A stretch of 48,398 nucleotides of DNA, from assembly GCA_001421185.1 (NCBI GenBank), contig LJKK01000128.1, positions 1 through 48,398 on the forward strand. Reading direction: 5' to 3'. Below, piece after piece: positions 1-11,267 of the stretch. The position numbers were made by a program, and so were the translations under genes. The number at the start of each line of letters is the position of its first letter. The stretch's first letter is position 1. The notes under the pieces are model-generated. The model did no database searches, had not been told where the DNA came from, and saw nothing but the letters and a program-made list of their open reading frames with translations. The stretch comes from Methanomassiliicoccales archaeon RumEn M1. Lineage in GTDB: Archaea > Thermoplasmatota > Thermoplasmata > Methanomassiliicoccales > Methanomassiliicoccaceae.

Positions 1-1
1 C

Positions 2-145
2 CAGTATAAAAAGATTGCAGATACACTGATGGGGAACCAGAGCAGGTCCCTCGACTCCGAGTCATTGAAAACGTACTCCGCAGATAAAATGAGGTTAGGG
101 GAAGAAATTGAAGGTGATGATGCAGATAAATGGCGTGTAGATTAA
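2..145 (+). CDS. C-terminal end of an unidentified protein (partial)
   Basis: The frame is open from base 2 to a TAA at 143-145 and gives 47 residues ending in DADKWRVD. The tail is charged and hydrophilic, with no recognisable motif or membrane segment. The start lies outside the window, so the family cannot be told. It runs towards fcl (convergent) and is followed at once by a long hairpin at 165-212, which fits the end of a transcription unit. Codon use is more AT-rich than in the genes that follow. The frame is probably real because it has no stop and ends just before a terminator-like structure, but the function is unknown. Confidence 0.5.
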   Translation, partial: QYKKIADTLMGNQSRSLDSESLKTYSADKMRLGEEIEGDDADKWRVD

Positions 146-164
146 CTACTCTCTTAATTGGCTC

Positions 165-212
165 TGTAGAATTCATCTTGGCCAATGTCAAAGGGCCGAG
201 ATGGATTCTACA
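165..212 (+). terminator. Long hairpin between convergent genes
   Basis: Two 19-base arms (165-183 and 194-212) pair along their whole length around a 10-base loop. In RNA from the plus strand every position pairs, two of them as G.U wobbles. In RNA from the minus strand those two become A.C mismatches, so the fold suits the plus-strand gene ending at 145. There is no long U-run after it, so it may be a processing or stability hairpin rather than a classical terminator. Confidence 0.55.
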
Positions 213-218
213 AAGCTT

Positions 219-2196
<1,978 letters not shown>

Positions 2197-2271
2197 GGTA
2201 TCAATGACCGTTAAGGATGGGAATACTGAGTATATCAGTTGTTGCGACGATTTGGACCTGGCACATCGAGA

Positions 2272-3198
2272 TCACTTTCCAAACAACCCGTTCCACACGC
2301 CCTTTATCCCGGACCAGTTCTCCTTCTTGGCCTTGAACGCTAGGTGCCGCACCAGCCCGATGTCGAACCATCTCGCGTACCGCTCCTCCAGCATTTTACG
2401 GTGATCGGGCACGTACCTAGTGATCGGAACCCATTCGTTTCCGTTCAGCACCTTGTACATGTCGTACTCCGACGCCGCCGCCAGGTAGTAGTACCACAAC
2501 TTGTCGTAGATGCCGTAGCGCATGCGGATGACGAAGTTCTCCACCTCGATGCGCGAGTTCGGGTTGTTCGAAAGGCCCTCGCCGGCCCACAGGTAGTAGC
2601 CAAGGTCCTCGTCCACGGCGGCGAAGTCAGCATGCAGCACCATCCGGATGCAGTGGTCCAGGTCGGCCGACGAGCGGAACTGCTCGTCCAACATGCCCGC
2701 CTTATCTAGCAAAGAACGCCGGAACATGTAGAACGGTCCGAAGACGAAGCGCCGTGTCGCCTCGCTCTTCGGCAGCTTGGTAGTGTCTCTATACGGTCCT
2801 TCGGTCGAGCCGAACGTTGGCACCACCTTGTACCGACCGTGCACGATGCCGATGTCCGGCCGCTCGTCCAGCAGCTGCGCCTGCACTTCGATCGACCTCG
2901 GCGTGCGCAGGTCGTCGATGTTCCAAATCGCCAGGTACTCGCCCGAGGCGTTGCGGATGCAGTTGTTCCACGACGCCGAGTACGGAATGACCTTCTCCTG
3001 CACCGTGTACTTCAGATGTCCAGGGTACTTCTCCTGGAACTCCCTCACCAGCCGCAGCTCCTCGTCCGACGGTTCGTTCAGATCGATGACCACCTCCAGA
3101 CGATCGAACGCCGTCTGCTCCGGAAGTTTTTCCAGGAACAGCGGGAGGTACTTCTCACCATGGAAGCAGGATGTGAGCGTGCTGACCGTCGGCCTCAT
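2272..3198 (-). CDS. Family 2 glycosyltransferase
   Basis: About 308 residues with a GT-A fold. It starts TVSTLTSCFHGEKYL, the usual GT2 opening strand, and carries AIWNIDDL around residue 90-100, matching the metal- and nucleotide-binding acidic motif. It probably adds a sugar to a lipid-linked or surface glycan; donor and acceptor cannot be read from sequence. The ATG at 3198 is preferred over a TTG at 3216, because the GT2 strand begins within a few residues of the ATG and a GGGG stretch lies upstream. It lies upstream of gmd on the same strand, with a 75-base gap, so they may be co-transcribed. Confidence 0.82.
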   Translation of the reverse strand: MRPTVSTLTSCFHGEKYLPLFLEKLPEQTAFDRLEVVIDLNEPSDEELRLVREFQEKYPGHLKYTVQEKVIPYSASWNNCIRNASGEYLAIWNIDDLRTPRSIEVQAQLLDERPDIGIVHGRYKVVPTFGSTEGPYRDTTKLPKSEATRRFVFGPFYMFRRSLLDKAGMLDEQFRSSADLDHCIRMVLHADFAAVDEDLGYYLWAGEGLSNNPNSRIEVENFVIRMRYGIYDKLWYYYLAAASEYDMYKVLNGNEWVPITRYVPDHRKMLEERYARWFDIGLVRHLAFKAKKENWSGIKGVWNGLFGK

Positions 3199-3330
3199 GT
3201 CATTCCCCGTTAGCAAGGACCATTCGCCCAGCGATGGTCATCTCGTCACCGATACTCTCTCGCTGGATTAATATGTTTGATTGCTCCCGCGTCTCGGTCC
3301 GGAGCATCCATATGACTTTTTCCGACCGAT

Positions 3331-3341
3331 TATAATATATT
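3331..3341 (+). promoter_or_regulatory. TATA box for the 3368 glycosyltransferase
   Basis: The AT run TATAATATATT stands out in otherwise GC-rich DNA. Its centre is about 32 bases before the ATG at 3368. An archaeal start site some 27 bases downstream would leave a leader of only a few bases, or none. It lies in the divergent gap between the GT2 gene (leftward) and this gene. Confidence 0.6.
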
Positions 3342-3367
3342 AAGACCTGCTCATTGTCGGCGAGCCC

Positions 3368-4338
3368 ATGCGCATCGGTTTCTACATGAAGTGGGATAAG
3401 GGCCTTTCCTCTCGTCCCGGGTCGAACGTCATCGGCGAGGAGCTGTACTTCGAGGCCATGTGCCGCTACCTTCGTCAACTGCCCGATATCGAGTCGGCCG
3501 AGCTGTACGCCCCCAATCATCTTCCCGAGGAAAGGATCGACGTCATGGTGCACGTGAACGACACCCCTCCGTTTAAGAACGCAGAGCGCAACGCGCTGTA
3601 CCTCCAGAACGGCTACGGCGACGGAGCCGACGTCGTTCTTGAAGAACTTACTAAGAACGGCTACGACGGTTACATCATGCTGTCCGATAGACTTCTTGAC
3701 GTCCATCGGTCCAAGGGCTTCGACGGCGTCAACATACCGCTCGGCGCTGACACCGAGTTCTTCCACCCTCGCGAGAAGGACCCTTCGTTGGCGTACGACA
3801 TATCGTACGTGGGCAACGACATCAAGGGAAAGGAAAGAACGGAGCGGTACCTGATGCCGGCCTCGCGCTTCAACCTCGGCCTGTACGGCAACTGGGCGAT
3901 CGACCACCGGCTGAAAAACTCGTTCCTCAGCCGCATCGGAAGGTCGTACTATGAACGATACCGCGTCGAGCTGTCCAAGCTGTGCCAGGGGAAGATCCCT
4001 CAGGAGCAGCTTCCCATATTGTACTCCAGCGCTCGCATCAACCTCAACATCACGCTGCAGGACGCGGTGGACTGGGACTTCTGGAACCTGCGCCCGCTGG
4101 AGATCATGGCCTGCGGCGGTCTTCTCATGACCGACCGCTTCCCTAGCCTAGAGCGAGAGTTCGAGGGCGGCGCGTCTTCACCGACGGAGGCGACGCCATG
4201 GTCAAGGAGATCGAATATTACCTCAAGAACGATGACGAGCGCGCCAATATCGCTCGCAGGGGGATGGAGATCGTGCGCGAGCGCCATTCGATCAAGGATC
4301 GCGCTCGGGACGTCTACAACTATCTCAGGGGGCTATGA
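3368..4338 (+). CDS. CgeB-like glycosyltransferase, frameshifted near its end
   Basis: The protein resembles CgeB-type transferases: an N-terminal domain, then YDISYVGN (around residue 142), a YGNW segment, and the C-terminal donor-binding stretch RPLEIMACGG followed by LLMTDRF. Reading stops making sense after FEGG at about 4166-4173. In the next frame the family-like tail continues (VFTDGGDAMVKEIEYYLKN) to a TGA at 4336-4338. One missing base accounts for this and gives 323 residues. The role is probably glycan assembly in the cytoplasm. The product is unlikely to work if the frameshift is real. Its true stop overlaps the first ATG of the next ORF, suggesting coupled translation. Confidence 0.75.
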
Positions 4339-4394
4339 GCCACGTCGGCGGACGCATCACTTTGCTCCAGTCCGAAGAATTTCGAGGCGAGACC

Positions 4395-5498
4395 ATGATG
4401 ATCGGCTACATATCTCTGGGCGACCCGAGACGCCGTGGAACATGGTCCGGCACGCCGCACTCAATCTTCCAGAGATTGTCGCGGGACCACCAGGTGGAAT
4501 GGATCAACCCCGGAGGGCTGAACACCAAGACGATCTACCGATATCACAAGGTGATCGGCAAGTTCACTGGACGGACGGTTCGACCCTACAGCACATTGCG
4601 TTTCGCCTCGGCCGTGGGCCGCAATCTCCGCAAGCATGATCTGAGCAAGTACGACCTGCTGTTCTCTATCGGTTCGACCGAGATCGCCAATCTGGAGACG
4701 ACCGTTCCGATCGTCCATCTGACCGACGCCACCTTTGCGCAGATGGTCGGCTACTACGACGGCTTCGATATGGGCGAAAAGAGGAACCGCCATGCCAATG
4801 AGATCCAGAGGAAGGCCTACGAGGTCTCGACGCAGATCATCTTCGCATCAGCATGGGCGGCCCGCTCGGCCATGAACGATTATCATGTTCCCGAGGAGAA
4901 GATCAATGTCGTGCGGTTCGGCGCCAATCAGGACGTCCCCGATCGACTTCCTGAGCGCCAGGGCGATGGAATGCTGCGCCTGCTGTTCGTCGGCAAGGAA
5001 TGGGTCCGGAAGGGAGGGAGCATCGCCGTCGATGCCTTGACGTCCCTTCAAGACCGAGGCATTGACGCCGAACTCGTAATGGTCGGGTGCGATGCGCCGA
5101 GGAGCGTGCCCAACATGAAGGGGCTCACCATCATCCCTTACGTCGAGGATGTCTCCATATACTTTCGAGAGGCTGACATCTTCATACTGCCGACCCGCGC
5201 GGAGTGCGCCGGGATCGTTTTCTGCGAAGCATCCGCGTACGGACTGCCGTCGTTCACGACCGCCACTGGCGGCGTTCCTGACTACGTGGAGGACGGCGTC
5301 ACCGGCCGACTGCTGCCGCCGGACGCTAGGGGCGAGGACTTCGCCGACGCCATCGCCGAGCTGTGGAACGATCCGGAAGCGATGAAGGAGATGCGCCTCA
5401 ACGCCCGCCGCCGCTACGAGGAGGAGCTCAACTGGGACGTCTGGATGAAGCGCTTCGAAGAGATCGCGGAAAAAGCTCTCACGGCGTCGAAGGCGTGA
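4395..5498 (+). CDS. Family 4 (GT-B) glycosyltransferase
   Basis: About 367 residues. The C-terminal half carries the GT4 pattern: FVGKEWVRKGG, then FILPTRAECAGIVFCEASAYG, where the conserved glutamate contacts the nucleotide sugar, and GGVPDYVEDGVTG. It would transfer a sugar from an NDP donor in glycan assembly. The frame opens at an ATG at 4335 overlapping the previous stop, but the domain begins at MIGYISLG. An ATG pair at 4395/4398 follows a GAGGCGA ribosome-binding site, so 4395 is preferred. The 3' end overlaps the tail of the opposing GT2 gene by 20 bases. Confidence 0.82.
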   Translation: MMIGYISLGDPRRRGTWSGTPHSIFQRLSRDHQVEWINPGGLNTKTIYRYHKVIGKFTGRTVRPYSTLRFASAVGRNLRKHDLSKYDLLFSIGSTEIANLETTVPIVHLTDATFAQMVGYYDGFDMGEKRNRHANEIQRKAYEVSTQIIFASAWAARSAMNDYHVPEEKINVVRFGANQDVPDRLPERQGDGMLRLLFVGKEWVRKGGSIAVDALTSLQDRGIDAELVMVGCDAPRSVPNMKGLTIIPYVEDVSIYFREADIFILPTRAECAGIVFCEASAYGLPSFTTATGGVPDYVEDGVTGRLLPPDARGEDFADAIAELWNDPEAMKEMRLNARRRYEEELNWDVWMKRFEEIAEKALTASKA

Positions 5499-6554
5499 CC
5501 ATGCTGCTTCGTCGGTCCATCTTCTCCGTTGCCGTCCCGTTCAGACGTTCGATGCCCCGCGTGATCGTCGCCGGCCCGATGCGCGCCGACACCCCGGGAC
5601 CGCTGCGGGACGCCTGCCACAATATCATCGGCACCGCCAATGGCGCCGCCTTGACGCTTCTGGCCATGATGTGCGACATTCGTTCGGCCACGTCGTCCTT
5701 CACGGCCATGAGGTCCTCACGGCTTCGCTCGCGATACCATATGCGGTACGAGCGATAGAGGTAGTTCAGCAGCCACGCCGCCCCGATGGCGTTGCGACGG
5801 CTGGCGATCGTGTAGGGAAAGATCAACGAGCGGACGAAGTCCCGGTCCACCGGCCTGGCCATCGTCACCTCCATAGCCCGCCGCCCGCAATCGACGATGT
5901 GCTGCCGCTGCTCTTCCTTTTTCCGAACTGAGACCGCACCGTCGTGAATGCGGTAGTCGAGCAGGACGTCCGGCACGTTGCTCATCGAATTATGGCGCAT
6001 GATGCGCGTCCACAGCTCGTAGTCCTCCCAGTCCTTGGCCGCCGGTGAATATCCGCCCGCTTCTTCGAACACCGAGCGGCGGAACATGGTCGAGGGATGG
6101 CACATCGCGCAGTCGAAGTGCATGTTCCAGATCACCAGACCGGGCGACGTCGGGTACGTCCTCGTCCCGAGATGGCGTCCCTTCTCATCGATATGCCGTA
6201 CGGCCGAGCCGACCACGCCGATCGATGGGTTGTTGTCCAGAAACTCGGCCTGCTTCTCCAGCCGTTGCGGCATCGAGATGTCGTCGGCGTCCATCCTCGC
6301 AATGTACTTGGATCGGGCCATGGCGAAGCCGCGGTTGAGCGAGCGGACCAGACCCAGCGGCGAATCGTTGCGGACTATCTTGACACGCTCATCATCGAAC
6401 TCGTTCAGTATCGCCTCCGTCCCGTCGCGGCGCCCATTTCCTGCACGATGATGAGCTCGATGTCCCTCTCGCTCTGATGTAGGACCGACTCGACGGCGCT
6501 ACGCAGGTACGGCGCGCTCTCGTACGACGGCATGACGACGCTGACCCGGGGCAT
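5479..6554 (-). CDS. Family 2 glycosyltransferase, frameshifted in the N-terminal domain
   Basis: The start at 6554 gives the GT2 opening MPRVSVVMPSYE and runs to IIVQEMGA, then loses frame at about 6424-6434. The neighbouring frame continues with DGTEAILNEF, then SLNRGFAMARSKYIARMDADDISMP, where MDADD is the catalytic metal motif. One missing base in a GCCGC-rich spot joins the two into 358 residues. The long frame from 6321 alone would lack the donor-binding strands, so it is not the real start. The gene starts inside the stop of the GT14 gene (TGATG), so the two form an operon. The glycan product is unknown. Confidence 0.8.
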
Positions 6555-7525
6555 CAGCTCACCGTCCGGATGATCACCCTTCTTCCGCCGTCGCCTCCTC
6601 CAGGATGGAAGTCCTCGTCATCCGCGTCCCGGCGGCTCAGCAGCCTTGAGTCCAAAATATCCAGCACCTTGGCGTCCATCATGGTGTCGAACTTCCTGGC
6701 GAAGAACTTTCCGCTCCTTTCCAGCCGAGGCACGTCCTCCGATAGCAGCGTCGCCGGCAACGGAGTGCATTTCTTTGACCAGTCGGTGAAACGTTTATTG
6801 TCGTTGACGATCTCGTCCCGCACCTCCGAGTTCATCAGGATGGTCTGGAAGAACATCTCGTCCGGGATGAGCGATCGCTTGTAGAACGACACCACCTCTG
6901 GGTGCTCCTCAAGGAACGAGAGCACGAACTCCACATGGTCCTTGTGCAGGCAGAACCACTGTGAGCCGCCGTACGGCCGCATGCCCAACGGTATCTTCCT
7001 GATCCGAGGGACGGACCACATGTTGGCATGCCTGAACGGCCGGAAGTAGATCCTTTCCAGGCGGCGGTATCCTCCCTTCTCGTCGGACCATCGCGGTCGT
7101 GGGAACGGCTCGTACTCCACGAACGACTTGCCGTTCTCGGCCGCCAGGCGCTGCTTTATCTGCTCGATCGGCCGGAGCGGGTAGCACTGGCCGGAGAGGT
7201 TGATGAAATAATCGTACGGCTTGTCGCGAAAATGCTCCATGGCGTCCAGCGTGGCCTGGACAAGTTTAAAGGAACCCCACCCGTTGGAATACTTGAACAC
7301 CGTCTCCATGTCATATGCCGGCCGGTCCAGCACTTGACGCCATTTGTCCTCCATTCCCTTGTTGAAGACGTCGACATAGTAATGATCGTCCGCGTCGCCT
7401 ATCCGGTCCAGTAGGCGTCCGACCTGCTCCGGACGGGTGTGCACGGTAAGACAGTAAGCGATTCGAATATTGACCACCCAGATTGGGTTCTTTGTGAGCG
7501 GGACATAAAAAAGGGTTCGGTCCAT
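6554..7525 (-). CDS. GT14-like (core-2/I-branching type) glycosyltransferase
   Basis: 323 residues. The segments RIAYCLTVHTRPEQV, DYFINLSGQCYPLRP, YGGSQWFCLHKDHVEFV and PDEMFFQTILMNS match the order seen in the Branch (beta-1,6-GlcNAc-transferase/xylosyltransferase) family. It probably adds a branching sugar; the bacterial and archaeal members of this family mostly sit in polysaccharide loci. The ATG at 7525 is the only ATG before the domain. A GTG some 17 codons in, close to NIRIAYC, is an alternative start. It overlaps the downstream GT2 gene by one base. Confidence 0.8.
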   Translation of the reverse strand: MDRTLFYVPLTKNPIWVVNIRIAYCLTVHTRPEQVGRLLDRIGDADDHYYVDVFNKGMEDKWRQVLDRPAYDMETVFKYSNGWGSFKLVQATLDAMEHFRDKPYDYFINLSGQCYPLRPIEQIKQRLAAENGKSFVEYEPFPRPRWSDEKGGYRRLERIYFRPFRHANMWSVPRIRKIPLGMRPYGGSQWFCLHKDHVEFVLSFLEEHPEVVSFYKRSLIPDEMFFQTILMNSEVRDEIVNDNKRFTDWSKKCTPLPATLLSEDVPRLERSGKFFARKFDTMMDAKVLDILDSRLLSRRDADDEDFHPGGGDGGRRVIIRTVS

Positions 7526-7554
7526 CTACAATAGGATTATTCCCAGACCGGAAC

Positions 7555-7707
7555 TCATCGCGTAATAAGCATGCTTGTGGCATCCAGCGATAATGGGCCG
7601 CTAAGTGCAACGAGGTTGTTGTGGAGAACAATGTCGTATTGGGCCATATCAAGTGAACGCGATGTGGCAAAATCGTCGGCAAGATGAAGCCACTTAAGTC
7701 GCGACAT
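7555..7707 (-). CDS. Candidate small ORF or gene remnant of 50 residues
   Basis: ATG at 7707 is preceded by TTTAGGAGTC, a good ribosome-binding site, and the frame runs 50 codons to TGA. The product (MSRLKWLHLADDFATSRS...) has an ordinary soluble-protein composition, ending YDIVLHNNLVALSGPLS and a short tail. It sits 29 bases upstream of the GT14 gene in the AT-richer gap. It may be a small gene or the surviving start of a larger cluster gene. No family is recognised. Confidence 0.35.
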   Translation of the reverse strand: MSRLKWLHLADDFATSRSLDMAQYDIVLHNNLVALSGPLSLDATSMLITR

Positions 7708-7813
7708 GACTCCTAAAGAATCGAACAATCGCCAGCATAATCAATAGTTATTATTCACCATGCGTTTGCTATGAGTATGAGCAAAGTGATAATCTCTAAT
7801 AATCCAAATGCAT

Positions 7814-9013
7814 TTATTGATTAATATTTAATGGAACCCCTGCTTCTTTCAAAATATTCTTGACCAGTACCTCGCCATCGTCCTTAAGGTGATTGCTAAT
7901 GATCGCTTCAAGATCAATTGTTTCTCTTGGAAGCACGATTATATTGCTTGGTAATGTATTATAGTCAGCTGCCGTAACGACCTCGTTAGTGACAATCATA
8001 ACGTCTTTCGGAAACCGACCTATCAATAACTCAATTCTAGGTGTGATGAAATATCCAGCGTTCATGGTACCGAGCGCTTTGATTTGCCCTTTGGCGACAA
8101 TTGTCGCACCCTTGCCCGACCAGTCCATGGCAACCCCATTATAATGTCCAGCATTGATCATCATCCTTCCATTATGGTCTATCCTGCCACCGATTATCTT
8201 CACTAGAGCGGTTGGAGCATTGGAGTAATTGCCCTTCGACAAAAAGCAATCTAGTAGCATGGATATATCTGCATGTTTTAAGAACAAATAATAACGGTAA
8301 CATATCTTCTGCTCTATCGCCATTTCAGCCTGTACCAACCTATCGTCGGATGTACCAAACATGTAGGCATACCAATTGGCTAACCCTTCCAGTATGTTGA
8401 GATCAGGGAATGTCAAGGCTTCCATTAAAGCAGGAATATTAAAGTTGCCAAAAGTGTAATGATGCCCAATCTCATGATTCATGGCGGTTCTGAACACACA
8501 CTTTTCGAGTTGATTAGCATTCACCTCTAGTACTCGGTTCTTCAATGTCGACGCCTTCTCTCTGATCCTGTCGATGCATAACAGAATAACGCTCGACCAT
8601 TGATCATTATGAATTGCCTTAGTACAATCGTGCTCATAAATGGGGCCCCAACAACCTAGGCTAGCATCCAGCCACACTCGACTCTTACTGCCATAAAAAT
8701 CTTCAAGCCTGACAGCCGTCTTCGATGAGATCTCGTTGTAATCTTCCACGCTCGGTTCGTAGCCTGACTCTAAGAAGTGGCTACTGAATCCTTCCCTTCC
8801 CTTATCATAATCTTGTTCGTTCAGGAGATAGATTTTTGAGATTGGCCTTATTAGGTGGTAATGTCCCTCTGGACCATATGATATCTCTGGTCCAAGCCCA
8901 TTCAAGATTTCACGCGTCCACTTTATATATTTTTTTGAACTTTTTCTTGACCAATCAATTTCACATTGCATCATGTATTTGATATGGTTAAGCTTTATAA
9001 TATTTCTAACCAC
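7814..9013 (-). CDS. Putative gluzincin-type zinc metallopeptidase, probably acquired
   Basis: 399 residues without an evident signal peptide. AMNHEIGHHYTFG places an HExxH zinc motif at His180-His184. A glutamate 25 residues later (Glu209 in ILEGLANWYA) fits the third zinc ligand of gluzincins. Function is inferred from this geometry only, and no named family is recognised. The gene is much richer in A and T than its neighbours and is flanked by AT-rich gaps, which suggests horizontal arrival inside the glycan cluster. The start is uncertain: GTG at 9013 follows AT-rich TATA-like DNA, and ATGs at 8974 and 8971 are alternatives. Confidence 0.6.
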   Translation of the reverse strand: MVRNIIKLNHIKYMMQCEIDWSRKSSKKYIKWTREILNGLGPEISYGPEGHYHLIRPISKIYLLNEQDYDKGREGFSSHFLESGYEPSVEDYNEISSKTAVRLEDFYGSKSRVWLDASLGCWGPIYEHDCTKAIHNDQWSSVILLCIDRIREKASTLKNRVLEVNANQLEKCVFRTAMNHEIGHHYTFGNFNIPALMEALTFPDLNILEGLANWYAYMFGTSDDRLVQAEMAIEQKICYRYYLFLKHADISMLLDCFLSKGNYSNAPTALVKIIGGRIDHNGRMMINAGHYNGVAMDWSGKGATIVAKGQIKALGTMNAGYFITPRIELLIGRFPKDVMIVTNEVVTAADYNTLPSNIIVLPRETIDLEAIISNHLKDDGEVLVKNILKEAGVPLNINQ

Positions 9014-9106
9014 TTCACTTAACCATTATATACTATTGATATAGATAAATAAAAATTTAGATAGCTTTCGCACTCAATAACATATTATTAGTTTTATTAA
9101 ATATTA

Positions 9107-10342
9107 TCAGTCCAGCTCCCACTCGCGGTCCAGGATGACCGCTGCCTGGTATGGGTCCACGAGGCCGCCGGAATTGAAGTCGATCGGCGCCGCCACGTTG
9201 ACGCTCCTCTCGATGCGGTGCCCGGCCAGCAGGTCGATCGAGCCCTGCCGCTTGGCGCCCATGGTGATGGTGTAAGCGCCGTTGACCAGTAACTTCCCGG
9301 GAAACGACAGCCGGGCGACGTGAGACCCAGCCTTCATGTCCTCCTTGCTGACGTCCCAGTCGGAGAAGAACGAGCGCACGATCTCGTCCCCGAGGGCATT
9401 GTTCACGTACACGCCCATGCGTAGCTTCTCCATGTCGCGCGGCAACCGGAAACGGATGACGATGTCGAACGGCCGCGTGCCGTCGATCAGGTTCGTATCG
9501 CGTCCGTTCTGCAGGATGTCCAGCGCCTCCACGGTGATCTCGCTCGCTTCCACGGGGAACTCCACGTTGGCGCTCTCCAGCGAACGCGCGTACTCGTCGA
9601 TGACCTCGTTCGCGCTGCCGGTGGCGGCGATGTGGCCGTTCTTCAGCAGCACGGCGCTCTCGCACAGCGAGCGAACGGCGTGCATGTTGTGCGAGACGAA
9701 GATGACAGTGCGGCCCTGACGGTACACCTCCTTCATCTTGCCGAGGCACTTGGCCTGGAACTGCTGGTCGCCGACCGCCAGCACCTCGTCGGCGATGAGG
9801 ATCTCCGATTCCAAGTGTGCTGCCACGGCGAACGCCAGACGGAGGTACATGCCGGACGAGTACCTCTTCACCGGCGTATCGAGGAACTTCTCCACCTCGG
9901 CGAAGCGCACGATCTCGTCGAACTTCCCGCGTATCTCCTTGCGGGTCATGCCCAGGATGGCGCCGTTGAGGAAGACGTTCTCCCTGCCAGTCAGCTCGGG
10001 ATGGAAGCCCGTGCCGACCTCCAGCAGAGAGCCGACGCGGCCTCTCAGCACGACGTCGCCCTGCGTCGGGTAGGTGATCTGGGATAGGATCTTGAGCATC
10101 GTGCTCTTCCCCGCCCCGTTGCGCCCGATGATGCCCATCGATTCGCCCTCACGAACATCGAAGCTGATGTCCCGCAGCGCCCAGAATGACTCCTTGGCGC
10201 CCACCATTCCCTTGACCGTGAGGATGGGATGCCTGATCGTGTTCGTGATCGTCTCCGTTAGGCGAGACCCAGCCGCCGTGTACGCCCCGGTGCCGATGAA
10301 GTACTGCTTCGACACGTTCCTAACGCTAATGGCCGGCAGCAT
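9107..10342 (-). CDS. Polysaccharide ABC exporter, ATP-binding subunit (Wzt type)
   Basis: 411 residues. The nucleotide-binding domain has Walker A GRNGAGKST, signature YSSGMYLRLAFA, Walker B ILIADEVLAVGD and the switch histidine in VSHNMH. After about residue 260 comes an extra beta-rich domain (EFPVEASEITVEALDIL onward) like the carbohydrate-binding C-terminus of Wzt, which recognises the finished chain. With the adjacent permease it would flip a lipid-linked glycan across the cytoplasmic membrane. Its ATG overlaps the permease stop (TGATG), so translation is coupled. Confidence 0.9.
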   Translation of the reverse strand: MLPAISVRNVSKQYFIGTGAYTAAGSRLTETITNTIRHPILTVKGMVGAKESFWALRDISFDVREGESMGIIGRNGAGKSTMLKILSQITYPTQGDVVLRGRVGSLLEVGTGFHPELTGRENVFLNGAILGMTRKEIRGKFDEIVRFAEVEKFLDTPVKRYSSGMYLRLAFAVAAHLESEILIADEVLAVGDQQFQAKCLGKMKEVYRQGRTVIFVSHNMHAVRSLCESAVLLKNGHIAATGSANEVIDEYARSLESANVEFPVEASEITVEALDILQNGRDTNLIDGTRPFDIVIRFRLPRDMEKLRMGVYVNNALGDEIVRSFFSDWDVSKEDMKAGSHVARLSFPGKLLVNGAYTITMGAKRQGSIDLLAGHRIERSVNVAAPIDFNSGGLVDPYQAAVILDREWELD

Positions 10343-11172
10343 CAGATCACATCCGCAAGCTCACGTTCGTACTTCTTGAAGTACAGCAGTCCGATGGCGA
10401 AGACGACGGCCGACACCACGATGCTGGACGCGAAGACGGTCAGGTCCATCTCCGGCCGGCCGAACACGAAGAACCGCTGGGCGTCCATGATGCCGGCCAG
10501 CGGGTTCAACGTCATGATGCTCCTGAGCATGGGGTCCTGCGCCGCGTTGAGAGGATAGAGAATAGGCGAGGCGAACAGCAGCAGGGTGGTGAAGAACGGC
10601 ACGATGTACTGCACGTCGCGGTACTTAGCGGCCATGGCCGAGAACAGGAACGTCAGTCCATTGACCAATATGAACGACAGCGCCAGCGGCACCCAGATGA
10701 ACACCATCCACGAGCTGAAGACCTCGCCGGTGGCGATCATGATGAGGATGAACACTCCCCACGAGATGACATAGTCGAGCAGGCCGGCCAGGGCCAGGCT
10801 GAGCGGCAGCAGGAACCTGGGGAAGTAGATCTTGGAGATCATGTTGGCGTTGCTGACCAGGCTCAGAGAACCGGAGTTCAGCGCCGACGAGAAGAACGTC
10901 CACAGCATCAGGGTGGAGAACAGGAACGGGTACACCTCGATGCCACCGGTGTCGAAGTTCCCCACGCGGTAGAAGATCAGGGCGAAGATGGCCATGGTCA
11001 GCAGCGGCTGCAGGACGACCCACACCACGCCGATGGCCGTCTGCTTGTACTTGGTCTTGATCTGCCGAAGCGTCAAGAAGTACAGCAGTTCACGGTAGTC
11101 CCAGATGTCGCGCAGGTTCACTTCCCACAAAGATCTCTTGGGACTGATGATCTTCTCCTTGCTCGAGGCCAT
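10342..11172 (-). CDS. Polysaccharide ABC exporter, permease subunit (Wzm type)
   Basis: 276 residues with about six hydrophobic segments. It has the ABC-2 pattern of these permeases: an amphipathic start (WDYRELLYFLTLRQIKTKYK), GVVWVVLQPLLTM as first helix, and the loop PILYPLN followed by LNPLAGIMDAQR near the C-terminus. It forms the membrane channel that Wzt powers. It is the first gene of the pair and has a clear TATA sequence upstream at 11221-11230. Confidence 0.9.
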   Translation of the reverse strand: MASSKEKIISPKRSLWEVNLRDIWDYRELLYFLTLRQIKTKYKQTAIGVVWVVLQPLLTMAIFALIFYRVGNFDTGGIEVYPFLFSTLMLWTFFSSALNSGSLSLVSNANMISKIYFPRFLLPLSLALAGLLDYVISWGVFILIMIATGEVFSSWMVFIWVPLALSFILVNGLTFLFSAMAAKYRDVQYIVPFFTTLLLFASPILYPLNAAQDPMLRSIMTLNPLAGIMDAQRFFVFGRPEMDLTVFASSIVVSAVVFAIGLLYFKKYERELADVI

Positions 11173-11220
11173 TATACGACGTCCAGAATCAAGCGGTTTG
11201 GCTGTGTGATTGAGCGTGAC

Positions 11221-11230
11221 ATATATAATC
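11221..11230 (-). promoter_or_regulatory. TATA box for the wzm-wzt operon
   Basis: Read leftward, GATTATATAT lies about 50 bases before the permease ATG at 11172. A start some 27 bases downstream would leave a leader of about 25 bases. It is the only strongly AT-rich stretch in this gap. Confidence 0.55.
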
Positions 11231-11267
11231 CTCTTGCGACAGGAATCTCTTCATGGGGCACCTCTGG

